DNA from: an uncultured Sutterella sp.
GTDB lineage: Bacteria > Pseudomonadota > Gammaproteobacteria > Burkholderiales > Burkholderiaceae_F
Reading direction: 5' to 3'
Assembly: GCA_949287305.1 (NCBI GenBank)
Contig: CASEFX010000011.1
Span: 101,903-165,902, forward strand
Length of the DNA: 64,000 nucleotides
Shown here: positions 25,152-32,984 of the stretch, one piece after another
Layout: every line of letters begins with the position of its first letter
Position numbering within the stretch: position 1 is the first letter of the stretch
The notes under the pieces: model-generated
Told to the model about the DNA's origin: nothing
What the model saw: only the letters and a program-made list of their open reading frames with translations
Databases searched by the model: none
Made by a program: the position numbers and the translations under genes

Positions 25152-26873
25152 TTATTCGGAACGCACGACGACGAAGTGTTCGGTCGTGGAGGCGCGCGAG
25201 GCGGGTTCGCCGACGACGTCGGACGTGTCCGTCAGATGGTCGCGCAGGCGAAGCACTCGGTAGCGGCAGACCTGGTCTTCACGGGCCGTGAAGGAAAGGT
25301 CCGAACCGTAGGAGAAGATCGCGCGGATGCCCGGCGGGACGCCCTCGAGCGAAACGCAGTCGTTCGGGGCGATGCCCGCCGTTCGGATCGTCGCGTCAAC
25401 GGAGGCGACGACGGGCAGATAGCTTCGGTTGCGGTCGATCACGTCGTGGAAGAGTCCCATCGTGATGACGAGCGAGGTCGTGAGGCCGAAGGCCGCAAGC
25501 CACGGACCGCGCCACACGACGACCGGGCGGTGCGTGAGGCGCCAGACGACGAAGACGATCCAGAGGGTCGTCATCAAAAGGGCGAACCAGAAGCCGAAAC
25601 CGAGGGTCGGCGCGGCCTCGGGGGCGAGGCGCGAGATCGAAACCGCCATCTTCGGCGCGAAGTTCGTCGTCCAGGCGAGCCAATAGGCCCAAAGCGTGAG
25701 CGCCGTGAGCGAGAAAATCGACACGGAGAACCAGTCTAACACGTTTGCCTTGGCGCTCTTAAGCGTAAAAAGACCGAAGGAGGCGAGGACGGCCAGGGCC
25801 GGCAGGAAGACGATGAAGACCGTGTCGGCCGTCTGCGAGGAGGAGAAAAGCACGGCGAAGATCGACACCGTGATCGCTGCGATCGGAATCGAAAGGTGCG
25901 TGCGCGTCAATGCGTGGCGCCACTTCCAGAGGGCCGCGAGAACGAGCGGCCACAAGGGGCAGAGGAACCAGACGAAGTTGCGCAGGAACCAGCTGAAGGT
26001 CTCCGGTCCCGCAATGCCGAAGAGCGAAGCCTGCGTGTCGGCCCAGCCCTTGAACCAGGCGCCCGCCTCGTCGGGGGCGAGACCGTAGGCGAGCGCGGGC
26101 CAGAGCGAAACCGTGAGGACGGCCGAGCCGATCAGGCTCGCGCAGCGCAGATCCGGGTTTCCGGGGAAATCCTTCACGACTGCGTGCACGGCGAGCGCGG
26201 CGGCAAAGAGCCAGACGCCGCCGAACAGGGTCGACGAGAGAACGGCCGCGCCCGCCGCGGCGCCCGCGATGGCAAAGCCGATCATCGGACGTTTGAGGGC
26301 CTTGGTGAGGCCGTAGAACATGACGCAGGAGAGCGCGAGGAGCACCGTCGCGGGGGTGGGTTCGTGAAAGCCCCGCACGAGACCGAAGGTCGCGATGAAT
26401 AGAAGCACCGCGCAGTCGGCCGTCACGCGGCCGTAGTCCTTGGGATTGGCTTCGTCGCCGAAGGGAAAGCGAAGGGGCTGGGCTTCGGGGCGGCGCGCAA
26501 TGTGCCAGGTGCCGTACCAGAGCGTCGAGAGGGCGAGCGCAAACCAGAAGAGACTCGCGCAGCGAAGCGCCGTGAGTTCTCCCACGAGCGGACCGAAGAC
26601 GGCGAGGAAGAAAGCCGACACCCAGGCCGTGAGCGGGCCGTTGTGCCAGTCGGGCACGCCCGTGATCGTCGGGAGCAGAAAGTCCGCTACCGTCCCGCCG
26701 CGGAGCATTTCCATCGCGACCCCGAAGTTTTCGGCGTCCCGCAGCGTCCAAAAGTCGAGCACACCGAAGACGTTGCCGATGAAGACGGCGAGGAGACCCA
26801 AAAGGGCGTAACGGGGAAGGGCCCGGGCCGCTTCGCGGGACATCTTGACGGGGGTGATTTTCTCCAGATGCAA
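25152..26873 (-). CDS. ArnT/GT39-like integral membrane glycosyltransferase
   Basis: 573 aa with about eleven hydrophobic segments and a soluble C-terminal part of about 100 residues. The first periplasmic loop holds the acidic pair region WTLRDAENFGVAMEML, where GT-C enzymes of the ArnT/PMT type keep a catalytic Asp/Glu. ArnT-like enzymes transfer sugars from undecaprenyl phosphate to lipid A or proteins at the periplasmic face; the acceptor here is unknown. Start TTG at 26873 is supported by AAGGAG six bases upstream; the first ATG (26843) has none. First gene of a two-gene unit with the MATE pump. Confidence 0.78.
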   Translation of the reverse strand: MHLEKITPVKMSREAARALPRYALLGLLAVFIGNVFGVLDFWTLRDAENFGVAMEMLRGGTVADFLLPTITGVPDWHNGPLTAWVSAFFLAVFGPLVGELTALRCASLFWFALALSTLWYGTWHIARRPEAQPLRFPFGDEANPKDYGRVTADCAVLLFIATFGLVRGFHEPTPATVLLALSCVMFYGLTKALKRPMIGFAIAGAAAGAAVLSSTLFGGVWLFAAALAVHAVVKDFPGNPDLRCASLIGSAVLTVSLWPALAYGLAPDEAGAWFKGWADTQASLFGIAGPETFSWFLRNFVWFLCPLWPLVLAALWKWRHALTRTHLSIPIAAITVSIFAVLFSSSQTADTVFIVFLPALAVLASFGLFTLKSAKANVLDWFSVSIFSLTALTLWAYWLAWTTNFAPKMAVSISRLAPEAAPTLGFGFWFALLMTTLWIVFVVWRLTHRPVVVWRGPWLAAFGLTTSLVITMGLFHDVIDRNRSYLPVVASVDATIRTAGIAPNDCVSLEGVPPGIRAIFSYGSDLSFTAREDQVCRYRVLRLRDHLTDTSDVVGEPASRASTTEHFVVVRSE

Positions 26874-26924
26874 GAGACGCTCCTTGTCCGCGGAGGGCGG
26901 GGTGAAAAAACGGGGAACAAAGAC

Positions 26925-26961
26925 ACAAAGAGGGGAGTTCTCCCTTGAGAGAAACTCCCCT
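26925..26961 (-). terminator. Terminator after the L31 gene
   Basis: AGGGGAGTT (26931-26939) and AACTCCCCT (26953-26961) pair. On the minus strand a modest T-rich stretch (CTTTGTGTCTTTG) follows. Confidence 0.55.
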
Positions 26962-27004
26962 GCTATTGTGTCGCAGCCGCCCTTCGAAGGGAAGGGCGCG
27001 GCAA

Positions 27005-27292
27005 TTACTTGGCGGCCTTGGCAGCCTGAGCGGCGGCGTTCATGGCCTGCTGCTTGGCGGCGAACTTGGCGCGGAACTTTTCGACGCGGCCGGCTTCAAC
27101 GATGCGGGTCTGGGCGCCCGTGTAGAACGGGTGGCTTTCCGACGACGTATCGAGCTTGAACATCGGGTAGGTCTTGCCGTCGATTTCAACCGTTTCCTTC
27201 GTCTGAACGGCGGAACGGATGATGAACGTCTTGTTGATGGAGAGGTCCACGAAGGCGACTTCGCGATATTCGGGGTGAATGTTCTGCTTCAT
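27005..27292 (-). CDS. rpmE2: 50S ribosomal protein L31 type B
   Basis: 95 aa. KQNIHPEYREVAFVDLS at the N-terminus and SSESHPFYTGAQ are diagnostic for type B L31. The zinc-binding CxxC pair of type A is absent, and there is no Cys at all. An Ala/Lys-rich tail closes the protein. The C-minus paralogue usually lets cells spare zinc when it is scarce. No Zur-like operator was recognised upstream. ATG at 27292, divergent from hemC. Confidence 0.95.
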   Translation of the reverse strand: MKQNIHPEYREVAFVDLSINKTFIIRSAVQTKETVEIDGKTYPMFKLDTSSESHPFYTGAQTRIVEAGRVEKFRAKFAAKQQAMNAAAQAAKAAK

Positions 27293-27545
27293 TTTGATAA
27301 ATACCTTGTTTTCGTTTGTCGGTCGCCCTGGTCGCCTTACGAGTCCGCCCGGATCCGCCGGGTCTTACGACAGGCATGCCTACCCACGTGCCAACTGGAA
27401 AGGCGAAATTATGGCATAAGGCGAAGTTCGGTGCAAACGGATTCGCGGATTTTCGTTTTCTTCGTCCCGGGCTTAAGAGCGGCACAAGAGTCGCCTGTTA
27501 CAATCGCGCACATTCTCTTTTTTCATCCACTCGACAGAAATCACC

Positions 27546-28484
27546 ATGTCCAAATTCGAACGCTGCGTCATCGCCACGCGCGAAAGCCCGCTTGCCATGT
27601 GGCAGGCGCTTCACATCCAGTCGGTTTTGCGCAAGACCTATCCCGAAGCCGAAGTCGACCTGCTCGGCATGACGACGCGCGGCGACCAGATCCTCGACCG
27701 CACGCTCTCGAAGGTGGGCGGCAAGGGACTCTTCGTGAAGGAACTCGAAGTGGCCATGCGCGAAGGCCGCGCCGACCTCGCGGTGCATTCGCTCAAGGAC
27801 GTTCCGATGGAACTCCCCGAAGACTTCGAACTCGTGGCCGTGACGGAACGCGAAGATCCGCGCGACGCCTTCGTGTCGCCCAAGTACGCGAGCCTCGACG
27901 AAATGCCCGCGGGCGCGGTGGTCGGCACGGCGAGCCTGCGCCGCGAACTGATGGTTCGCATCAACTATCCCCATCTCGACGTCCGTCCGATCCGCGGCAA
28001 CGTCGGCACGCGTCTTCGCAAGCTCGACGAAGGCGAATATGACGCGCTCGTCATGGCCTCGGCCGGTCTCAAGCGCCTCGAACTCTCGGAACGCATCCGC
28101 TCGATCATTCCCGCCGAAAAGAGCCTTCCCTCTCCGGGGCAGGGCGCGCTCGGCGTGGAAATCCGCAAGGGCGACAAGGTGCTCGAAGAGTCGCTCGCCT
28201 TCCTGAACGATCCCCATACCCGAGCCTGCTGCACGGCCGAACGCGCCGTTTCGCGCGCCCTCGGCGGCTCCTGCCAGGTGCCGCTCGCGGCCTACGCCGT
28301 GGTTGAAGGCGAAGAAATGTGGCTGCGCGCCCTCGTGGGCAACCACCACACGGGCGAATGCGTGCGCGCCGAAGCCCGCGGTTCCTGGACCGATCCGGAA
28401 GCGCTCGCCGCGACCGTCCTGGAAGATCTCCGTCGTCAGGGCGCCGAGAAGATTCTGGCGGACGTGCTCGGTCGCCAGGATTAA
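27546..28484 (+). CDS. hemC: Porphobilinogen deaminase (hydroxymethylbilane synthase)
   Basis: 312 aa, typical length. It polymerises four porphobilinogens to hydroxymethylbilane in tetrapyrrole synthesis. Visible: [37 protein letters not shown] with the catalytic Asp, [10 protein letters not shown] for cofactor and propionate contacts, and the dipyrromethane attachment Cys243 in [12 protein letters not shown]. The ATG at 27546 has only a weak Shine-Dalgarno. hemD follows 12 bases after its stop, forming a hemCD operon. Confidence 0.97.
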   Translation: MSKFERCVIATRESPLAMWQALHIQSVLRKTYPEAEVDLLGMTTRGDQILDRTLSKVGGKGLFVKELEVAMREGRADLAVHSLKDVPMELPEDFELVAVTEREDPRDAFVSPKYASLDEMPAGAVVGTASLRRELMVRINYPHLDVRPIRGNVGTRLRKLDEGEYDALVMASAGLKRLELSERIRSIIPAEKSLPSPGQGALGVEIRKGDKVLEESLAFLNDPHTRACCTAERAVSRALGGSCQVPLAAYAVVEGEEMWLRALVGNHHTGECVRAEARGSWTDPEALAATVLEDLRRQGAEKILADVLGRQD

Positions 28485-28496
28485 AATATTAGGATT

Positions 28497-29267
28497 ATGA
28501 AAAAACGTCCCGTCATTCTCATGCGGCCGGGTGAAGCGAACAATCGTCTGGCCCAGAAGCTCGAACGCGAAGGCCGTCTCGTCTGGCGGTGGCCGGCGTT
28601 CCGCATTGAGCTCCCTGAAAACGCCGAGGTGGTCGAGGCGCAGCTCGCCGACCTCACCGGCGTCGACATGGTGATCCTGCCGAGTCCGTCGGCGGTCGCC
28701 GCGGTCGCCCATTGGGTGCGCTCCTGGCCCGAGCACGTGACGCTCGCCACCGTGGGCGAAGGAACCGCCCGCGTGATCCGCGCGGCCTGGGGCGAGAACG
28801 TCAAGCTTCTCTATCCCAAGGGCGATGCGGCGCATTCCGGCAGCGAGGCGCTTTGGGCGCTCGTCGAAAAGACGGGCGCGCCCGCGCGCGTTCTCTTCCT
28901 GCGCGGACAGACCGGACGCGAGTGGTTGCCCGAGCATTTCGCCGCCATGGGCAGCGACGTCATCAAGCTCTGCGCCTACGTGCGCGTTCCGATCGAACTC
29001 ACGGAAGAGCAGATCAAGGACGTGACGCAAAGCATCTTCGGGCCGAGCCCGATCGTCTACATCACGAGCACCGACGCCGTCGACGCCCTGATGCGGGCGA
29101 TCCGCGTGGTCCCCGGGGGACGCGACTGGCTCGTCAACGGCGTCGCCGTCACGATCCACCCGCGCGTCGCGGAGCGCCTCAAGGAAGCGGGTTTCACGAA
29201 GATCGAAATCGCCGGCGTCGACGACGAGAACGTTGCGGCCGTCGTGCGAGCCCAGGACGCTTCCTGA
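28497..29267 (+). CDS. hemD: Uroporphyrinogen-III synthase
   Basis: 256 aa. HemD is poorly conserved, but the N-terminal VILMRPGEANNRLAQKLE, the two-domain alternating alpha/beta pattern, the central FLRGQTGREWLPEHF and the YITSTDAVDALM segment fit the family. The position right after hemC agrees. It cyclises hydroxymethylbilane with inversion of ring D. ATG at 28497 with TAGGATT upstream. No hemX/hemY fusion or companion follows; nadE comes next behind a terminator. Confidence 0.92.
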   Translation: MKKRPVILMRPGEANNRLAQKLEREGRLVWRWPAFRIELPENAEVVEAQLADLTGVDMVILPSPSAVAAVAHWVRSWPEHVTLATVGEGTARVIRAAWGENVKLLYPKGDAAHSGSEALWALVEKTGAPARVLFLRGQTGREWLPEHFAAMGSDVIKLCAYVRVPIELTEEQIKDVTQSIFGPSPIVYITSTDAVDALMRAIRVVPGGRDWLVNGVAVTIHPRVAERLKEAGFTKIEIAGVDDENVAAVVRAQDAS

Positions 29268-29294
29268 CGGACTTTTCAGAGGCGGTCCTTCTGC

Positions 29295-29342
29295 AACCCG
29301 CTAGAATGGGGGCGTTCCCACGTCCCATTCAAGCGGGTTTTT
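29295..29342 (+). terminator. Intrinsic terminator ending three bases before the nadE start
   Basis: AACCCGC (29295-29301) with GCGGGTT (29333-29339) and inner AATGGG (29305-29310) with CCCATT (29324-29329), then a T-run to 29342. nadE begins at 29346, so the hairpin also occupies its ribosome-binding region. Confidence 0.7.
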
Positions 29343-29345
29343 CGT

Positions 29346-30746
29346 ATGCAAAAAATCATTTACTGTCAAACGGCGCCTCAGACGGGCGCCTTCTCCGCGA
29401 ACCTTGCGCGGCTCTCGCGCCTCGCTTCGGCCTTTGAAGCGAAGGACGCGGTCTTTACGGCGCCTGCGGGCGCGCTGGAAGGCGGGACGGGCCACGACGC
29501 CCTCGCGTGGGAAGACGTGAGCACGCGGCGCGACGAGGCCCTTTGCGCCTTTGCCGAGGAAACGAAGAAAGACGGGCGGCGCTGGGTGCTCCCGATCCTT
29601 CGGGAGGGTGCCTTTGACTGGGTGGAAATTTCCGGGGGCGAGGCTCGATCCTTCACGCCTCCCTCCGATTGGCCGGCTCTGCGCACGACCTCCGTTTTGC
29701 CCTGGTCTCCCGACGTCCGGCCCGCGCAGGGGACGGCGCTCGAAGGAAGCATTGCCGGCGCGGAAGACCGCATCGTCTTTGCGGGCGGCGGCCGTTTCGC
29801 GGAGAAGGGCCGCGTCCTCGCCGAACTCACGCCCTGGGAAGAAGGCGTGCTCCTTGTCGAGCGTACGAATGAGGGGTGGCGCGCCTCGGCCAAATCCGTG
29901 CCGACGACGCTCCCGCCCGTACGGGATCCTCGGTATCTCGCGCTCGTCACGGCCGTTCGCTCCTATGCGGAAAAGTCCCGCGCTTCGGGCGTCGTGCTCG
30001 GGCTTTCGGGCGGAGTCGACAGCGCGCTCGTTCTTTCGCTTGCCGTCGACGCTCTCGGCGCCGAGCGCGTGCGCACCGTGATGCTTCCCACGGACTTCAC
30101 GTCGAGCGACAGTCTGGAGGACGCCCGAACGCTTGCCGAAACCCTCGGCGTGCGCCACGACGTGCTCCCGATCCGGTCGCTTTTCGAAAACGTGCGCGAA
30201 GCCCTGGCTTCGGAACTCGCCGGCCGTCCCTGGGACGTGACGGAAGAAAACATTCAGGCGCGGCTTCGCGGACTTCTCCTCATGGCCTACGCCAACAAGA
30301 ACGGAGCCCTTCTTCTCTGCACGAGCAACAAGGGCGAGGCGGCCATGGGCTACGGCACGCTCTACGGCGACCTGACGGGAGGTTTCGCGCCTCTGATCGA
30401 CCTCTGGAAACGCGAGGTCTATGAACTTTGCCGCGCCCGAAACGCCTGGCGCCCCGACATTCCCGAACGAATCCTCACGCGTGCGCCCTCGGCGGAACTG
30501 CGCCCGGGACAGAAGGATTCGGATTCGCTTCCCGACTACGATCTCATCGAAAAGACGCTCACGCACTACCTCGCGAAGAAGACTCTTCGCGATCTCGAGG
30601 GCGTGGACGCCGAAACGGCCCGGGAGATCGTCGGGCGCTTCACCTTCAACAACTTCAAGCGCGCCCAAGGGATTCCGGGGCCGATTCTCGGTCTTTCGCC
30701 CGCCTTGTCTCTGGCCGCCGACTGGGGTCTCACGCGCGGGTGCTGA
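29346..30746 (+). CDS. nadE: NAD+ synthase with shortened, apparently inactive amidotransferase domain
   Basis: 466 aa. The C-terminal half is a clear NAD synthetase that amidates deamido-NAD+: P-loop LSGGVDSAL (about residues 220-228), PTDFTSSDSLEDA, LLCTSNKGEAAMGYGTLYGD, LWKREVYELCR and the tail segments APSAELRPGQKDSDSLPDYD and NNFKRAQG. Glutamine-dependent NadE has a nitrilase-like N-terminal domain of about 270 residues with a Glu-Lys-Cys triad. Here only about 200 residues are left: start (IIYCQTAPQTGAFSANLARL) and end (GRVLAELTPWEEGVLLVE) are recognisable. PA stands where the Glu would lie, and the Cys-bearing CEDxW segment is missing. It may use free ammonia. No Shine-Dalgarno is visible. 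Confidence 0.88.
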   Translation: MQKIIYCQTAPQTGAFSANLARLSRLASAFEAKDAVFTAPAGALEGGTGHDALAWEDVSTRRDEALCAFAEETKKDGRRWVLPILREGAFDWVEISGGEARSFTPPSDWPALRTTSVLPWSPDVRPAQGTALEGSIAGAEDRIVFAGGGRFAEKGRVLAELTPWEEGVLLVERTNEGWRASAKSVPTTLPPVRDPRYLALVTAVRSYAEKSRASGVVLGLSGGVDSALVLSLAVDALGAERVRTVMLPTDFTSSDSLEDARTLAETLGVRHDVLPIRSLFENVREALASELAGRPWDVTEENIQARLRGLLLMAYANKNGALLLCTSNKGEAAMGYGTLYGDLTGGFAPLIDLWKREVYELCRARNAWRPDIPERILTRAPSAELRPGQKDSDSLPDYDLIEKTLTHYLAKKTLRDLEGVDAETAREIVGRFTFNNFKRAQGIPGPILGLSPALSLAADWGLTRGC

Positions 30747-30757
30747 CCCCCAAAACG

Positions 30758-30786
30758 ACGAACCCCCGCGAGGGGCGGGGGTTCGT
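30758..30786 (-). terminator. Hairpin terminator between nadE and rho
   Basis: ACGAACCCCCGC (30758-30769) and GCGGGGGTTCGT (30775-30786) are a perfect 12-bp stem. The minus strand continues CGTTTTGG, a short T-run; the plus strand has none. It suits the rho transcript best. Confidence 0.65.
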
Positions 30787-30794
30787 GCGGCGCA

Positions 30795-32051
30795 TCAGCG
30801 CTTCATGAGATCGAAGAACTCGGCGTTGGTCTTCGTCTGCTTCATCTTGTCGAGGAGGAACTCCATCGCTTCGAGTTCGTCCATGTCGTAGAGGAACTTG
30901 CGCAGGATCCAGACCTTCTGCAGAACGTCGGGCTTGAGGAGGAGTTCCTCGCGGCGCGTGCCCGAGCGGTTGATGTTGATGGCCGGGTAGACGCGCTTTT
31001 CCGAGAGACGGCGTTCAAGGTGGATTTCGTTGTTGCCCGTACCCTTGAATTCTTCATAGATCACGTCGTCCATGCGGGAGCCCGTGTCGACGAGAGCCGT
31101 GCCGATGATGGTGAGGGAACCGCCTTCCTCGAGCTTGCGCGCGGCGCCGAAGATGCGCTTCGGACGCTGCAGGGCGTTGGCGTCGACGCCGCCCGTGAGG
31201 ACCTTGCCCGAGGACGGAATCACCGTGTTGTAGGCGCGGGCGAGACGCGTGATCGAGTCGAGCAGAATGACGACGTCCTTCTTGGATTCGGTGAGGCGCT
31301 TGGCCTTTTCGATCACCATTTCGGCCACCTGCACGTGACGCGCGGCGGGTTCGTCGAAGGTCGACGCGACGACTTCGCCTCGGACGGAGCGCTGCATTTC
31401 CGTCACTTCTTCCGGACGTTCGTCGATGAGAAGCACGAAGAGCGTGATGTCGGGGTAGTTCGTCGTGATGGCGTGCGCGATGTGCTGCATGAGCACGGTC
31501 TTGCCGCTCTTCGGAGGCGCCACGAGAAGGGCGCGCTGACCCTTGCCGATCGGGGCGATGATGTCGATGATGCGCCCCGTGATGTTTTCGTCCCCGCGCA
31601 TGTCGCGCTCGAGCGTGAGGGGCTCGTTGGGGAAGATCGGCGTCAGGTTTTCAAAGAGCATGCGGTGCTTCGTGCTCTCGGGCGGCAGACCGTTGACGGT
31701 GTCGACGCGCACGAGCGCGAAGTAGCGTTCGCCGTCCTTGGGGGTGCGGACTTCGCCTTCGATCGAGTCGCCCGTGTGGAGATTGAAGCGGCGGATCTGC
31801 GAGGGCGAGATGTAGATGTCGTCCGTGCTCGCCAGGTAGGACGTGTCGGGACTGCGCAGGAACCCGAAGCCGTCGGGCAGCACTTCGAGGGTGCCGTCGC
31901 CGAAGATCTGTTCGCCCTGACGGGCCTTCTTCTTGAGGATGGCGAACATCAACTCCTGCTTGCGCATGCGGTGGGCGTTGTCGACTTCGAGCGCGAGCGC
32001 CATGTCGAGGAGTTGCGAGACGTGCAGTTTTTTGAGGTCGGAAAGGTGCAT
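30795..32051 (-). CDS. rho: Transcription termination factor Rho
   Basis: 418 aa, E. coli length 419. A hexameric RNA-dependent ATPase that ends transcription of untranslated RNA. N-terminal Rho_N helix bundle and cold-shock-like RNA-binding domain ([24 protein letters not shown] in the text, with the usual primary-site residues), Walker [13 protein letters not shown], Walker [18 protein letters not shown]-loop/Q-loop [25 protein letters not shown] and the Arg finger region. It follows trxA, the conserved trxA-rho order; 75 bases separate the genes. ATG at 32051. Confidence 0.97.
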   Translation of the reverse strand: MHLSDLKKLHVSQLLDMALALEVDNAHRMRKQELMFAILKKKARQGEQIFGDGTLEVLPDGFGFLRSPDTSYLASTDDIYISPSQIRRFNLHTGDSIEGEVRTPKDGERYFALVRVDTVNGLPPESTKHRMLFENLTPIFPNEPLTLERDMRGDENITGRIIDIIAPIGKGQRALLVAPPKSGKTVLMQHIAHAITTNYPDITLFVLLIDERPEEVTEMQRSVRGEVVASTFDEPAARHVQVAEMVIEKAKRLTESKKDVVILLDSITRLARAYNTVIPSSGKVLTGGVDANALQRPKRIFGAARKLEEGGSLTIIGTALVDTGSRMDDVIYEEFKGTGNNEIHLERRLSEKRVYPAININRSGTRREELLLKPDVLQKVWILRKFLYDMDELEAMEFLLDKMKQTKTNAEFFDLMKR

Positions 32052-32126
32052 GATGGTGCGGCCCGAAGAAATGGGCCATCGGAGGGAGGAAGTCGCCGCC
32101 CGAACGGGCGGCGAGCGACGTCGTTT

Positions 32127-32450
32127 TTAGAGGTTTTCTTCGATCCAGGCGTCGAGCGTGGCCTGGTCGCAAAGACCGGTGCGGCGGGCCACGACTTCAC
32201 CCTTCTTGAAGCAGAGGATCGTCGGGATGCCGAGGATGTTGTGTTCGGAAGCCAGTTCGTTGGTTTCGTCCACGTTGTACTTGGCGATCACGGCGCGCCC
32301 GTCGAACTTTTCGGCGGCCGCTTCGAGACGCGGGGCGAGCATGCGGCAGGGACCGCACCAGGGGGCCCAGAAGTCGACGAAGACGGGAAGTTCGCTGGCC
32401 GCGACCTGTTCGGGGAAGCTGCTGTCGGTGATGTGGATGATTTCGCTCAT
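32127..32450 (-). CDS. trxA: Thioredoxin
   Basis: 107 aa from the ATG at 32450 (AGGACACC just upstream); an upstream in-frame extension is not homologous. Active site WCGPC at residues 31-35 within VFVDFWAPWCGPCRMLAP, cis-Pro in GIPTILCFKKGE. Cytosolic dithiol reductant for ribonucleotide reductase and other proteins, recycled by the trxB product at 56 kb. Typical trxA-rho arrangement. Confidence 0.97.
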   Translation of the reverse strand: MSEIIHITDSSFPEQVAASELPVFVDFWAPWCGPCRMLAPRLEAAAEKFDGRAVIAKYNVDETNELASEHNILGIPTILCFKKGEVVARRTGLCDQATLDAWIEENL

Positions 32451-32984
32451 GATGGTGTCCTGAGTAAGGTTCCTTCTCCTCGGTCCGGGCAGGGCTCGAG
32501 TCCGGGTCATGCCGAAGAAGCGGGGAAAGGGAAAGATACGGGATGGTTTCGGATGTCGTCGGGAGGAACGCCCGGACCGGAGGCCCGGTCGGAAAGTGCG
32601 CGGCGGATTTGCGCGAGGAAGACGGATTCGTCCTCCCGGAAGGTCTGCAAATATTACCATTCCCCCGAGGAAAATGGGTTGTAACGCGGGAGCGGAGATG
32701 CAAAAAATCTTCTCAGGAGAAAAGTGAACAAGAATGTTCAGGAAAATTGCGTTACGGCAGACGACTCCTGGTCAGCTCGTTACCGTAATGCGCTATGCAA
32801 TCAAAACCTCCTTTTTCGCTCACGCGTAGCATGCGAACAGGGTGTGGCTTTCACTACCACACCCCGCCCCTTAACCGTCGACTCAGCAACTTTGTCCGAG
32901 TTTTACTCGGTTTCATTTACAGTTCATCAAACGCTGTGAAGGTGGGCTTCGATCTCATATACAGAATCGACAACTGTCAGTAGC
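32451..32984. other. Left flank of the helicase island
   Basis: 534 bases. The first 200 belong to the trxA promoter region. From about 32640 the sequence becomes A/T-richer. There is a short inverted repeat TGAAC-AAGAAT-GTTCA at 32723-32738, a hairpin-forming GGTGTGG/CCACACC near 32840-32865, and CCGAG/CTCGG near 32900. No supported ORF, integrase, tRNA or direct repeat marking an insertion end was found. Confidence 0.35.
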
